From the NCBI RefSeq assembly GCF_014633365.1, contig NC_068350.1, positions 34,897,119 through 34,961,118 of the forward strand: a DNA stretch of 64,000 bases, written 5' to 3'. The translations under genes and the position numbers were made by a program. Shown here one piece after another: positions 21,046 through 32,715 of this stretch; position 1 is the stretch's first letter; every line of letters starts with the position of its first letter. The notes under the pieces are model-generated. The model searched no databases. It was given only the letters and a program-made list of their open reading frames with translations, and was not told the origin of the DNA. The DNA is from Diospyros lotus (Eukaryota > Streptophyta > Magnoliopsida > Ericales > Ebenaceae).

Positions 21046-23729
21046 TTACTTCAAAACTGCATTAGTTTATACCAAACTCCAAAATAGTAGAATTGTGTGG
21101 ATATGTAGGTGACCTAAAATTGAACCAAATTAGAGAGAAATGGAGAATGATAAATATGAACAAAATGTTGGGGACAGATGAGAGAGAGAGAGAGAAAGAG
21201 AAAGAGGGGGGAGGGGGGAGATGGGGCCATGCATGAAGTGGAGGAACATGACTTCATATGAGAATGGAAATAGTGGTTTCTTGCTTTCTCATGAGAAATG
21301 ATGCTTGTCCCTCCTCTTGTACACAGTTTACTATTATTGTTTATGCACCAAAAATGCTTACTATATATATAACCAAAGATATATATTCAACTTTCAAATT
21401 AACACTATGCATGCATCATCTATCCCCTTTAATTTGACAGAAGGATTTAATTAATAGCTACTTCATTCAATTGTTTCAACCATCACCTCTTCATGTGTTA
21501 GCTATACACGGAACAAATAGTTTGTCAGCTGTTTCAAGTAGGCCATTGCCACATAAGGGGTAGGTGATGCCTCTACCTATTCCTATACTCACATTTCTAA
21601 TCTTGTCCTCTACCTCAACCCCATAAATGTACCCTTATATAGGGCATTTTGCTTAACCTCTTATTCCCATATTTGTAGAGTAATGGATATATATCCAATG
21701 TGTACCCATATACCTTATATATATATATATATGTATCATTTTAACAAATTTTAACATGATAAGTAATAAAAGCACTACATTGGTTTGTCAAGGGTGATGG
21801 TGAGAAAGCAAGGTACTGTATCGACAAGGGTTTTTATTCTCGTCACCCTTTTAGTATCTGACGAGTATATATTTGAAACACCTCACTTGAACTCTCATCA
21901 TAAATATTTTTTGATATTTAATAGTCTTGACGAGTATCCATTCCCAAAATAGTATATGGATAAGGGATCTTATTCTCGCCACTCTATCAGTGCCTAACAA
22001 ATATTTTAAATATTTTACCTAAATTCTCATCATGAATATTTTTTAATACCCAATATTCTTCATCAAAATTTAAAATTTTGATGAGTAACCATCCCAATAT
22101 TCTTATTCCTACCCCTTTTGCTTAGTTAAAAAATAAAAACACAGATAGCTTACAAAATTGGGAATGGCTTGAAAAAAAGAAGAAAGTTATAAAATGTTTC
22201 TTTTTTCATGTTTTTTTTGTACATTCAAACTCTTAAAAATATCATTTTAATTATATCCAAGCAAAGAAAGTCAACAGAGACAAGGCATTCATGGTAGTAG
22301 AGGTTGAAGTTGACAGTTAATTAATTTAGTTTAATCCTTCTGGGTGAGATGAAATAGGTATGAAACAACCCTGCAACCAAAATTAACAATTATTAAGAGC
22401 CAATTAACAAAAACTTAACTTCAAGTAATAAAGAGATATATATATATGTTATATAGAAGATGTGTGTGCTGACTTGATGATAAATCTAAGATGCCGGGAT
22501 TGGTCCACCATTAATGAATCTGTGAAGGTCTGATGGGCTTGCAAATTGCAATCTGCAAAATGAATGCATGCCCTTGACTGGAAAAAGCAACTAATGGATG
22601 GATGGATGGCACCCAATCTAACATCAACTCTCTCTCCCTCAGTTTTTCAATGTCGCCATGAGTGCTTGCTTCATCATTGCGCCAAGAACATGTCACCATT
22701 TGCATTTCAGCTTTCTCCACGGCCCCTTTCCTCTCTCCCATCTCCTCCCAATCTCATTACCAAAGATATATATATATATATATATAAGTTTAATTCAAAA
22801 TAAGTAAAACCCATCAAGATATCTCATAATTAATGCAATCTCACCTCACGTTATTTTAAAACCATTTTCCAATAAAAAGATATGTAAAAATGTCAATGAT
22901 TTTCTTACCTTTTCCTCCCTTTCTCCAAGCATGCCATCATTGGGTCAAAGGAGCACACTGTGACAATCAACAGCTAACGCTGGGAATTCTCATTATGGGT
23001 TTTATATGCTCTCACCCATCAATGGTTAATCATTTTGATTGCCTTTAGGCTTTTTGTGTTATAAGCGCGCGCGCGCACACACACACACACACATCTATAT
23101 ACATTCATGCTCTTTGGTCACACGCCATCACCAACTTAATTTGCCTCTGGTTTGGGGCACTGTCTAAATGGTGAGATGGGTCGTTGGTTCTTATTAGAAA
23201 ACAAAAGGGCAGCTGTTGGCTGCTCTTACATTGGGTCAGGTCCGTCAGGTCAATACAAAAAATGTTATCTTTGAAGAATTTTTAAAATATATTCTATCAT
23301 AATTAATTAGTTAAACATCATGTCACACACATCAATCGACTATAAAAAAAAAATTAAACACTACATTCATAATCTCATAATAATGAGCTAATTAAATTAA
23401 CTCCACCAATTCAGTTTGGTTTTTTTTTTTATTGGGGTTTGGCTGGGATATCTTCTAACTTTAAGATTACCCCCATGAACTGAACTCTCTTATCTCTATT
23501 CTTATCTTTATTTAACATCAAATTAAATTTATTTAAACAGTTTGTCTCTATAACTCTGATCTTATTTAAATTTAAGAACTTGTATAACAGACGTGGGTTT
23601 ATAATTTTAAGAAAATGTCAGTTGTTGGCACAAAATCAAAGTTAGATGGAAGGGAATAACAATATAAATGATGGATGGACAGTGGACTGTAGAATGGAAG
23701 GTGGTCGAATGAATGAATGATAAAATGAC

Positions 23730-23732
<3 letters not shown>

Positions 23733-23773
<41 letters not shown>

Positions 23774-23782
23774 TGTGTGTGT
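23733..23782. repeat. Compound (GA)n(GT)n microsatellite
   Basis: About 19 GA units followed by five or six GT units. It gives a false Leu/Ser repeat frame on the minus strand. Confidence 0.9.
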
Positions 23783-24633
23783 GAAGTGAAGAACAAGTTG
23801 TCACGGATTAAGAATTGATTGCGAGCCATAATCTTCTTGTGGGGCTTAGCTGGTTGTTACGTCTGGGGCAGTCAAATTCGCCATAATTAAGCAAGCTGTG
23901 CCCTAATCATGCTGCTTAATTTCTCTGTCGAGCTATGTGTTCTCCATTAGCAGCTTAATTTTTTCATCTCTAAGGCTAATTAATTAGGATTGTTCTATAC
24001 AGTTCAACCCCAATGGCACCCCTAATTATGGGTTTTTTTTTTTTTTTTCTGTTTTCCTTTTTTTCTTGTTTTTTAAAACTAGAAACTTTAAACATTTTTT
24101 GTTGGTAGAATTAAACTTGTCAACAATATTATGAAAAAGAGAAAAAGAAATCAAAGTCCTCGCCAGCTCAGGCCTAGCCCACCAATCCTTAGTGGGCCAG
24201 AACACTAAGTTATCATTTTTTTATTTGTTATCACATAAAAATAAAAAAATAATAAATTTATAATGTCAATAATTTAAAACAATATATTGAGATAACATTA
24301 TTATTGATGCCCATGAAATTAATTGACTCAAACTGACGCGAGAAGGAAGATAGTGCCTAGTTGAAGAATGAGTTAATATGATTATGATTTCAATATTTTT
24401 TACTCAAAACGTCTAATTTCACAAGATTGCTTATTTTTACCAGATATTGTCCCTACCTTATCCTTATCTTAGGGGAGATATGTCTCATGGGATAGCTATA
24501 TACAAATCTAACTTTTGTGAGAACAATTTGGGGTTGCATCCCAAGTAGAGGGAAATAATGTGGTGGTCTCCACTTGTTTAGGTTAGAAAGTAACACATTA
24601 TGTAGTCATGCACTGAATAACCAGATTATAATT

Positions 24634-24662
<29 letters not shown>
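24634..24662. repeat. C29 homopolymer
   Basis: Twenty-nine consecutive C, located in the 1.4-kb segment unique to copy 1 of the segmental duplication. Confidence 0.9.
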
Positions 24663-24665
<3 letters not shown>

Positions 24666-25126
24666 ATATAATTGTTGTTGCTAAATTATAATAATGAATT
24701 TAGATATAAAAAAATCGTTTTAGGAATAGTTCATGTGTGAGTTATTTAAACGATGAGTGACTCTTTGAAGTGACAGATGACTTTTTCAGAATAGAATGAT
24801 AGCGATGCATGACTTCTCTAAACAATGAATGACATGTCTGGAAAAAAAATCAATTAGGGACGTGTGTGAGAATCTTCGCGTATACTCTCTGATACTTAAA
24901 TCAATCTATCAAAAATAAAAAATACTTGAATGAAAGAAATGTGAGTGTAAGAGATTACATTCTGAATAGGGAGAGGACCCTCCTATTTATAATGATGGAA
25001 GATGTTACTAGGTGTCGAGCGGTTTGATTTTCTTGACAAGTAATTTGGAAGTAGTTTTGATCGGATCTTGCAAGGGTGTGGGCACATGGGCGCACAAGTG
25101 TAGGCATTTGCGCGCGCTTGTGGCAC

Positions 25127-25470
25127 CCCCAAGTGACCTTCACTTGGGGTTGTTGGGGCACTGACATGCATAGGCGCAAACATGAGCGGATGAACTTCAC
25201 GGTGCTCTTGAGTGACTCTCACTTAGGGGTGTGGTTGTGCTTGTGTGGCAAGCTGCGACCATGCTTGCAGGGGCATTCCACCTTGCAGCCGTATGGCGCG
25301 ACCATGCGAAGAGGTCCTTTGCCTTGCAGCGGCTAGGTGCAGGGGCACCCCGCCTAGCCGTGCCACCCCCAAGTGACCCTCACTTGGGAGTGCTAGTTTC
25401 AACCACCCTGAGTAACCCCTACTTAGGGGTGTAGGTAGCAGCCACCCTTGATGGACCCCCACTTGGGGGA
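25127..25470. repeat. Five-copy palindromic repeat array (AAGTGACCyTCACTTGGGG type)
   Basis: Near-palindromic units occur at about 25127-25149, 25209-25230, 25367-25388, 25409-25430 and 25449-25470. The best is CCCCAAGTGA-CC-TTCACTTGGGG. Spacing is irregular (40-160 bp) and GC content is well above the surroundings. Open frames on both strands here are by-products of the repeats. Confidence 0.7.
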
Positions 25471-26209
25471 GGGACCCGAAGTGGCTTCTTGAGCTGCCAT
25501 ATGGCATCGCATCCTTTCTCTGATTTCTTCACTTATTTTTGTTAATCCATTCTATCCATTTATTTTTCTAGACATAACAATAAGTAATCGTTAGCCATAA
25601 GGAGTTGAATAGTTTTCCTTAACAAAATTAATAAGTGCATCATGTAGCACGCTTCAATACAAAGAGGTGAAGAGTCCAGATGGCTACAAGGCCTACAATA
25701 AAGATAGTTAATGGTTGTCTAGCATGCATGTTTGAAAGATAGTTGCAAATGCAACCTTTGAGTTAAGAATTAAGATTCTATATAAAAAATGATAGCATCT
25801 CCTTACACCTCATAATTTGATCAACTTGATTAGAGTAGATAATCACTTAGACTTAGGGGGAAAAAGAATAATTAAGGGGAAATTCAAATGAATTACAAAC
25901 AATAAGAATAATTAGTGGCCTCAAACGAATTAGAAACAATAAATTTGAGGATTAAAAGAGAAATTAGTTAAGAGATTATTGGAGATCTAGAGTAGGGACA
26001 TTATAAAGGGTATATTAATCCCTTGCTAATGATTATTGAGGGTCGATTTTTTGCACGTCTTATAATTTTTAAAGAGATTATGATCAATTTAGTATTTTTA
26101 GTATTATTAAATGTATTAAATCGAAACTTAAAATGTTATTTAAACTCTGTAATATATTTTATAAGAAGAAAGTAAACTTATTTTGAAGTTCGGATGAGAT
26201 TTGATTTTG

Positions 26210-26254
26210 TTTCATATTAATATGTTTCATATTAATATGTTTCATATTAATATG
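26210..26254. repeat. 15-bp minisatellite, three perfect units
   Basis: TTTCATATTAATATG repeated three times. The equivalent place in the second duplicate (about 54300) has only one unit, so the expansion postdates the duplication or was lost there. Confidence 0.85.
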
Positions 26255-26491
26255 ATTTTGTTTCATATTAATCCACAATTTCACGCAAATTAGAAACTCT
26301 GTTATAATTCTTATTGATACACTTATTATTGTTAAAACTAAACACACACACACTCTCTCTCTCTCTTGTATATATCTTGGGTATTTGTTTATTATGCTTG
26401 AAGACAACACAGAGAGAGCAAGTCTTAGAGCTCATGTTAATAATCGAACAATAAGAAGAGATCAAGTTATAAGATGCATCCATAGATTTTA

Positions 26492-29352
26492 CTAGTGAAT
26501 AGGCTTAGTAGTAGTGAATGGCACAGCCACAGGGAGTGGCTTTGCAGCCAAGAAAGCAGATAAGAGAGCAAGCGACCTCTCTGGCTGCGAAAATGGCGCT
26601 TCATGAGCCGCTCCTCGCACCGTTGCAAACGTCATTATATCCCTATAAACCTGTGTCCATCCAGCAACCTGCAGCTTGCAAATTAACCCACAATTTCACC
26701 CAAATTAGCTACCCGTCTTGTTTCATGGATCAGATGCCATAAATAATGCGATAATTTGAAAGGAAACAAAGTAAATGGGTTGTAAGTTCGGTACAAGACC
26801 AACACAAGTGTGAATGATGTTACGGCAAGATTTTTAAAATTTATTAATAGAATTTATAAGGAACAGAAAATGGGAAACCTGTCTGCCTTCAAACCAAGCT
26901 CTGTAAGGAACAGTAGTGTCTAAGCCCAACTCCTTGGCCAACCCATTCACCAGCATGCGAGTCCCTGTTAATGGGATCACTGAGTCTTGATCCCCACTGC
27001 AAAAGAGGGCAACAATTGTTCACATAATTTTTGAAATTATTTCTATTAATAATTTGTTCAAATATTTGTGCTTTCCCACCTGTAAACCAAGACTCTAATT
27101 CCAGACTTCACAAGGGAACCCAGTAATCCAATTGTGGGTACCTCTAGGTTTTGCATCTCATAACTCAGCACCCTGTTGTACAAGATTGTGTAAGACTTTT
27201 AATGTACATAATCTTTTCAAATTAAAAAGAAAAAAGATAATAATATAAAGTAAATAGTTTCATTGCTTCAGATTGTTAAAATTTATTTGACTCGTGAAGT
27301 TTGACCCATTATGACTATTCAAAAGAGAATGTTTTTCGGATGAGGATTCTTACTCGCTGCAAACTGTCCATTGCTCAACTCCGACAAGTCGGGCATGGAA
27401 GGCTTTCTGTACATCTTTTCGATTCAAATAGGAAATAGTTTCGTCTTCCACACACACATCTATCTTTGTAGCATCCCCCTGACAATGTAATCAGTTTTGA
27501 TCAATATAGTTAAAGGATGAGTAAGAGATGACCTATGGGTTCACCCAAGAGGTAAGTAAATGAAATGGGGAAAGAGAGAAACACCTAACAACACATAACG
27601 GGTTTATAAAGGATATGATCATAAATAGAGTCAATTAGAGGTACCTAACCATTTCTAATGAAACATGCACAAGAATTCCATACACTATTTCCATTCTAAC
27701 ACTTTTCTTCAAACACATACACAAGAATTCCATTTCCATTCTAAAAAAATAACACTATTTGTTGGATAGCTTTGAAAGAATTGTCATTTGCATACGGACC
27801 TCTTAATTTCTGGTGATTATGGCCTGAAAATGACTCCTTACCATTGAATGAAGAAGCTGAGATTGGGAATCGATGGATGACAAGCAGACGTCCAATGTGA
27901 CATCGTAGGTGTCGACGAATCTGCTGATCTCTCTTGAAGCTGCAGCCCACACTCGAGAGCAAGGCGGGGTGAGAGCCCCGGCCTGCTGCTGTCTTCTAAT
28001 CTGCGAGAAGTTGCAGACGCCGTTGAACTGCTCGTACGTCGCATCCGATATCAGACCGTGCGACCAGAAGTACTCCGCCCTCGAGTTGAAATCCGTGTTG
28101 AATTCCAACAGCGGGTTCCCTATCTGCACTCACAGAAGCGTTTCTTAAAGTTAATAAGTGAACTGGCCAAACGCTGTACTGAGAGGGGACAGTTTTTGTT
28201 TTACTCACAGCTATGCCCTTTAGATTGAAGGGTGCTTTGGATCGGATTATGAACTCCGCCAGCTGTGGCACGTAGTGTCCTATCAAGAAAAATAGAGCTT
28301 TCACTGTATTGTTAAATTGTTAATTACTAGTTAAGGCTGGTAGAAGCTAACCATAATTTCTACGTACCCCCGTAACTCTCCCCTGTTATAAAGAACTCTC
28401 TGTTCTTGTACTCTGGGAATTGGCTGAACCAGTGCTCGAGAAAGACGAGGCTGTCGCGTGCTACACAACCAGGCAGACACAAATGACAAAACTAACTGGG
28501 ATGAACACATAATGCATGATGGATGAAGTTCAGATTTAAGAACCATCGGAGTAATATTCTGGGGAGTCCGATATCTCGAGTTTGAATTCGAAACCTAGCT
28601 TTTTTCCATTAAATCAGTGTGATATAATTTAGCTTACAGTAAGAAAATTACCTGTGGCGGCGTCGTTCACTGATGAATAGAAGGATTTGTTGGCCGAATA
28701 GGAGAACCCAACTCCGGCCGGCGACTCCAGGTACAGCATGTTTGCCGCTGTTAGGAGCAGAAAGTCTTTTTCGATCAATTGTTTTCAGAATCGGAAAACA
28801 GCTTTAGGAAAAGGTTTAATACTGTGAGCTCGTGAATCACAAAAAGGAAAAGGAAAAGGAAAAAGGAAAAGAAAATCTGCAAATTCACATAGAAAAAGGG
28901 AAACCTTTATTCCAGCTGTAGTCATTTTTGACCAGAATGTCTCCGGCTGGCTTAAAAGGTCCATGCTCGCAGAAAGCTCCGGCTCCAATGGAGGAACAAC
29001 CAGGCCCTGAAAAATCAAACCCATTATACCACTTGAAACGTAGTAGTGACGGAACACTTAAAAACACTTGAACTCTAGATCTCGAGCTCACTGTTAAACC
29101 CATCTAACCTCCATTTAACCAAAGAACAAGAGGCTTTGAAGCGGGGTTGGCTTCGGCTTCAACGAAGTAGTAGAAGAGAGCTCGGTCTTGCTTGTCGTCG
29201 ACCGTGATGTAGCCTGAGAATTGCCGGAAACTGACCTGTGGTTGGCCCGGCAGCAGCAGGATTTGATCAGCTTCGGCGGCGGACTCTACAGGTAAACATA
29301 TACACAGAAAGAACATCATCGTCGCCATGAAAGGCCATGCTTGAGTTAACAT
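26492..29352 (-). CDS. Serine carboxypeptidase-like protein, SCPL45 type, ten exons, 466 aa
   Basis: Peptidase family S10 exopeptidase that removes C-terminal residues; secreted or vacuolar. Exons on the minus strand: 29352-29109, 29006-28905, 28747-28652, 28460-28368, 28279-28209, 28123-27842, 27478-27354, 27172-27080, 26996-26879, 26668-26492. Every intron is GT..AG with matching phase. Residues 1 to about 30 are a hydrophobic signal peptide. WLNGGPGCSS (residues 78-87) is the oxyanion region. Catalytic Ser176 lies in GESYG, the Asp in SGDQD (369-373), and His430 in [11 protein letters not shown], so the triad is complete. NFS at 240-242 is a glycosylation site. The start is the ATG at 29352 (or 29328); the longer open frame begins with GTG and is not a plant start. 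Length fits the family (about 460 aa). No disabling change seen. Confidence 0.93.
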
Positions 29353-29400
29353 GGTTGAGAGAGAGACAGGGATGGAGGTAGACGATGAGGTCCAATTCAC

Positions 29401-30059
29401 CGAATGATTTCTGAGTGTTGGTCACGATGACGACGGACTTTGTTGCTTTCTAATTATTTAAAAGTATTTTGTATGGTAAGTTGGCATGTGATGCTATTTG
29501 TCAGCGAGCGAGCAAGCTAGACAAACAAAAAGTTGTTTTTTTTTTATTTTTTTAATTTATCTCTCAAAGTATTTAGCGCTAATTTCTAAAAAAAAAAAAA
29601 AAAACTTTTTGGTGTTGTTAATTATGCACTTACTTTTCTTAATATTATGATCAAATTTTAAATTTATATATGTGTTAATTGTTAAAGTGTCTTAATAAAA
29701 CAACAATTAATCTTGATTGATGTGTGTCAGAGTTGTACAAAAATAAAAATAAATAACAAATACGATATGAAACGAAAATACGAAACGATATTTAAAAAAA
29801 TAATAAGAAATAAAAAAGTAAGTAAATGTGTAAATAAAAAAATATAGTGATATTTTTGTAAATATAATTTTTAATATAAAAAATAGTTATTCAATGTAAA
29901 TGTAAACAAAAATTTTATAATATATTCAAATAAATTCAAAAAATAAATTTAAAAAAAATTAAAATTTTGAGTTTATAGAGGAAGTGCATTTTCTTTATTT
30001 TCTTAATATTACAAAATGGATCCGAAATGTTTCTAGAATTGCAGAAACAGTATGAAAAC

Positions 30060-30060
<1 letters not shown>
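29401..30060. other. 5' flank of the carboxypeptidase gene, no other gene
   Basis: AT-rich promoter-side DNA of the SCPL gene. I found no convincing TATA box. Poly-A and poly-T runs occur at 29530-29605. Confidence 0.4.

Positions 30061-30097
<37 letters not shown>
30061..30097. repeat. T37 homopolymer
   Basis: Thirty-seven consecutive T at the left edge of duplicated block A; it could be the tail of a minus-strand retroposon. Confidence 0.85.
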
Positions 30098-30103
<6 letters not shown>

Positions 30104-32404
30104 TTGACATTTTAGAAACATAAATATTTCGAAAACATCAAAACTACACCTCCTTTATGTATCATAGGTATGTGCACATTCACTTTATAAAAGGTATTAT
30201 ATTATGAAATTAGCATTACCTGGTGTCTAATTTAGTCCATTGCATTTAACAAGTAAGAAATTTAATTAATTTTGCCATCATATATTAGACTAATACATCT
30301 TTTTATTAAAGTCATGTCATTTAGTTTAGAATGACACAATAACAATTAACAATCTTTTTTAATATCATATAAATTGAAACTCTAGTTCTAATATTAAAAA
30401 AATTAAAATTTTTATATATAATTATATATAAATACAATAAAATGTGAATCATTTTAAATTAATAATTAATCAAGTAGGTAAGTACTATTTACTAGGTAAA
30501 TTCATCATTGTTAGGTATTTAAACATCTATTTTTGTTCTATTTACTTTTTAATGAAAATAAAAATAAAATTTTAAATTAAAAAGGAGTGAACGAGAAGTG
30601 TTTTTTTTTTTTTTTTTTTGATAATCTAGATTTCGATTTTCGCCCGACTAATTTTGAGGATGGGCAACTTTCTTTCTCGATTTGCTAGTCGGATAAATTC
30701 CGATGCAATCACAGTTTATACATGTAGAGTAGATCATTCAATTTACACATTTACATGAGACAAATATTATGATAAGAATTTGATTCCTGATACTTCTCCT
30801 AAAATTTTACATGTTTTATCGCTGAATTATGCTTGTGGGGCCGAACGGAAAGTGCTTCATCCAAGGGTGTGGGTGTCTTTGTCAAAAAGGAAATGCTACC
30901 TCCATCTTCTTCCATGGTTTGATGGCCCATCTCATTTGTCTTATTATTGATGATTCCAAAGAAGAATCAAATGGGTTGGTTTTGATATTTTTAATGGAAA
31001 CTCCTTGGAAGATGGCCAGAAGATGAGGTAGCAACCGTACTAAAAAAAAAACAAATTTGGGGAATGTGGAGCATAGTAGCATTGGGTTGTCTCGTTAAAC
31101 ATGGTCCCTTTCATATAGAGTGTTACAGCATGGCATGATGGAATTCATTTTGGAACCAAGCTTGCCTACCTCAATCCATTTGACATCTATACTTGTCCTT
31201 ATAAACTCTTAAATAATTTTTTTAATTATTGTATATATATATGTATGTATATATATATAATTTGTTATCTAGAGACAGGATTTTTCTAAGATATATATCA
31301 TATATATATTATATGAGAGTGTCCAAGTTTTTAGCGGATAACTTCCTCAAGCTTAGAGACAAAGGTTAACGGTGGCCACCATCCCACTGATCTTTTTTTA
31401 AATTTACATCAACTTATTCTTATTTTAAATTTAACCTCATAATACTTGATGTGTCATAAGTCAAGTCCTATATAAGAATGAATGCCTAATTAAAAAAGAC
31501 AAAGCCCAAAGCCTATAAAGAAGAAAACACCGCAAAACCAAGAATTGTTCAACCTCCTAGAGATTGTCCACAATTTTTAAGAGATTGTCAACAGTTCCCA
31601 ATTATCATCACGGCAAAGAGGATCCTGGTGTCAATAGCCCTTTTGATTTAAGATCTTAAGGGATTTTTAAACTGTCCCTCTTAACGGATATGAAGCCTTG
31701 AAAAAAATGTCATGAGAAAAACACTAAAGCTCTATGTGAGATGACCACTTTCCTTTAGAATACTCTCTCGCATACTCTGCTTCCTCCCATTCTATAAGCT
31801 TATGCATTGCCATCACACCAACAAGCACCTTTCTGGGAGATTGCCTGAGAAACTCTCTAGGAGGCAGTTACTGAAAGAGTTTCGCAAGAAACTACTCAAA
31901 GAACTCCCCTAGAAAGAGGTCTCCCAAAGACCTTCCTAGAAGGCTGGCACGTCTCCTAGAAACTTCAAGTGAAATAGGGCTCCGGAAGATTGTCCCTCCA
32001 ATAGATTGTTAATAGTTTCTAGAAAACTATCAACAGTTTCTGGAGACTACTATGTGAGACCAACTAAAGTAGCCCCAGGTAGTTCCTATTCAGAAAGAAG
32101 GTATCGTTCCACCCCTTGGGGAAAAATCTCATGAAGGCAAAAGTATTGTAGCCCGAATTACACTCGGTCCTCAACCAAATCAGTCTAATCTCACTACTTG
32201 GGAAGCTAAAGATATGAGAAAAATAGTTGAACAAGTCAAGGAATGAAGGAAACTAATAATTATGGAGGAAGACCCACATAGAAGAAAAAATCCCTTCAAT
32301 TTGCAGAAATCATGGAGAAACATCTTCCTCCCAAGTTCAAAGTGTCTCGGTTCAACTCTTACTCAAGAAAATGAGACCCTTCTGACTATATACAGAACTA
32401 TGAG
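30098..32404 (+). repeat. Direct duplicated block A (Gypsy 5' region)
   Basis: About 2.3 kb that matches 32716-34897 in the same orientation. The right end carries a Gypsy leader and the first residues of gag: a frame reading LPPKFKVSRFNSYS near 32330, then an in-frame stop. It diverges from block B at about 32404, inside gag. Block A has about 120 bp near 31240-31380 that block B lacks. No intact gene; the short ORFs in it are shadows. Confidence 0.75.
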
Positions 32405-32715
32405 TTTTTAATTATTGTTGACAAAATACAACAATTAAAATTTTTCGGAGTGGGAGGTCTACTAAGGCTGGAAATGGATGTGATTGATTCTCGGCTAATG
32501 AAATATAGAGGCTTTCCGAAGGGTTTTCCCAAAATGTCTTCTCAAAGGATTCTTTTGAAAGGAATGAAGGCGCACAAGAGATGGTCTTTTCGAAGGGACG
32601 AACAAGGTCTTCCAAAGGAACTTGTTCTTCTCCTACAAGCTATCTTTCTGAAAGAACAGGTTCGGTGCTTCCAAAGGAGCTATGAATGGCAAACAAGGGT
32701 TAGAAGGCTCGCAGG
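32405..32715. other. 310-bp spacer between blocks A and B
   Basis: Purine-rich sequence with no recognisable protein on either strand and no match seen elsewhere in the window. Confidence 0.35.

Larger units (their letters stand above)
19931..23989. other. Gene-free stretch between CLE and the duplicated block
   Basis: No coding gene supported. It contains a foldback repeat (20690-21045), GA runs near 21180-21215, several (AT)n runs, and compound GC/AC and GA/GT microsatellites near 23066-23093 and 23733-23782. It is the 5' flank of the CLE gene on one side and enters the segmental duplication on the other. Confidence 0.45.
23990..28503. repeat. Segmental duplication, copy 1
   Basis: From about 23990 (a GTTCAACCCCAATGGCACCCC phrase, split here as AGTTCAACC then CCAATGGCACC) to at least the start of SCPL exon 4, this block matches 53297-62470 in the same orientation, including SCPL exons 4-10 and about 2.4 kb of 3' flank. 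Copy 1 holds about 1.4 kb (24510-25915) missing from copy 2. Copy 2 holds a SINE and a Copia missing here. Confidence 0.85.

Noticed and set aside
23607..23804. Leu/Ser-repeat open frame on the minus strand
   Set aside because: It is a direct translation of the (GA)n(GT)n microsatellite.
26518..26742. Plus-strand open frame of 74 aa beginning MAQPQG, repeated near 54526
   Set aside because: It is the antisense shadow of the last SCPL exon (His-containing [11 protein letters not shown] on the minus strand). Its conservation at both sites comes from the duplicated exon.
29104..29400. SCPL start at 29400 giving 16 extra N-terminal residues
   Set aside because: That first codon is GTG, not used as a plant nuclear start. 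ATG at 29352 or 29328 gives a proper signal peptide.
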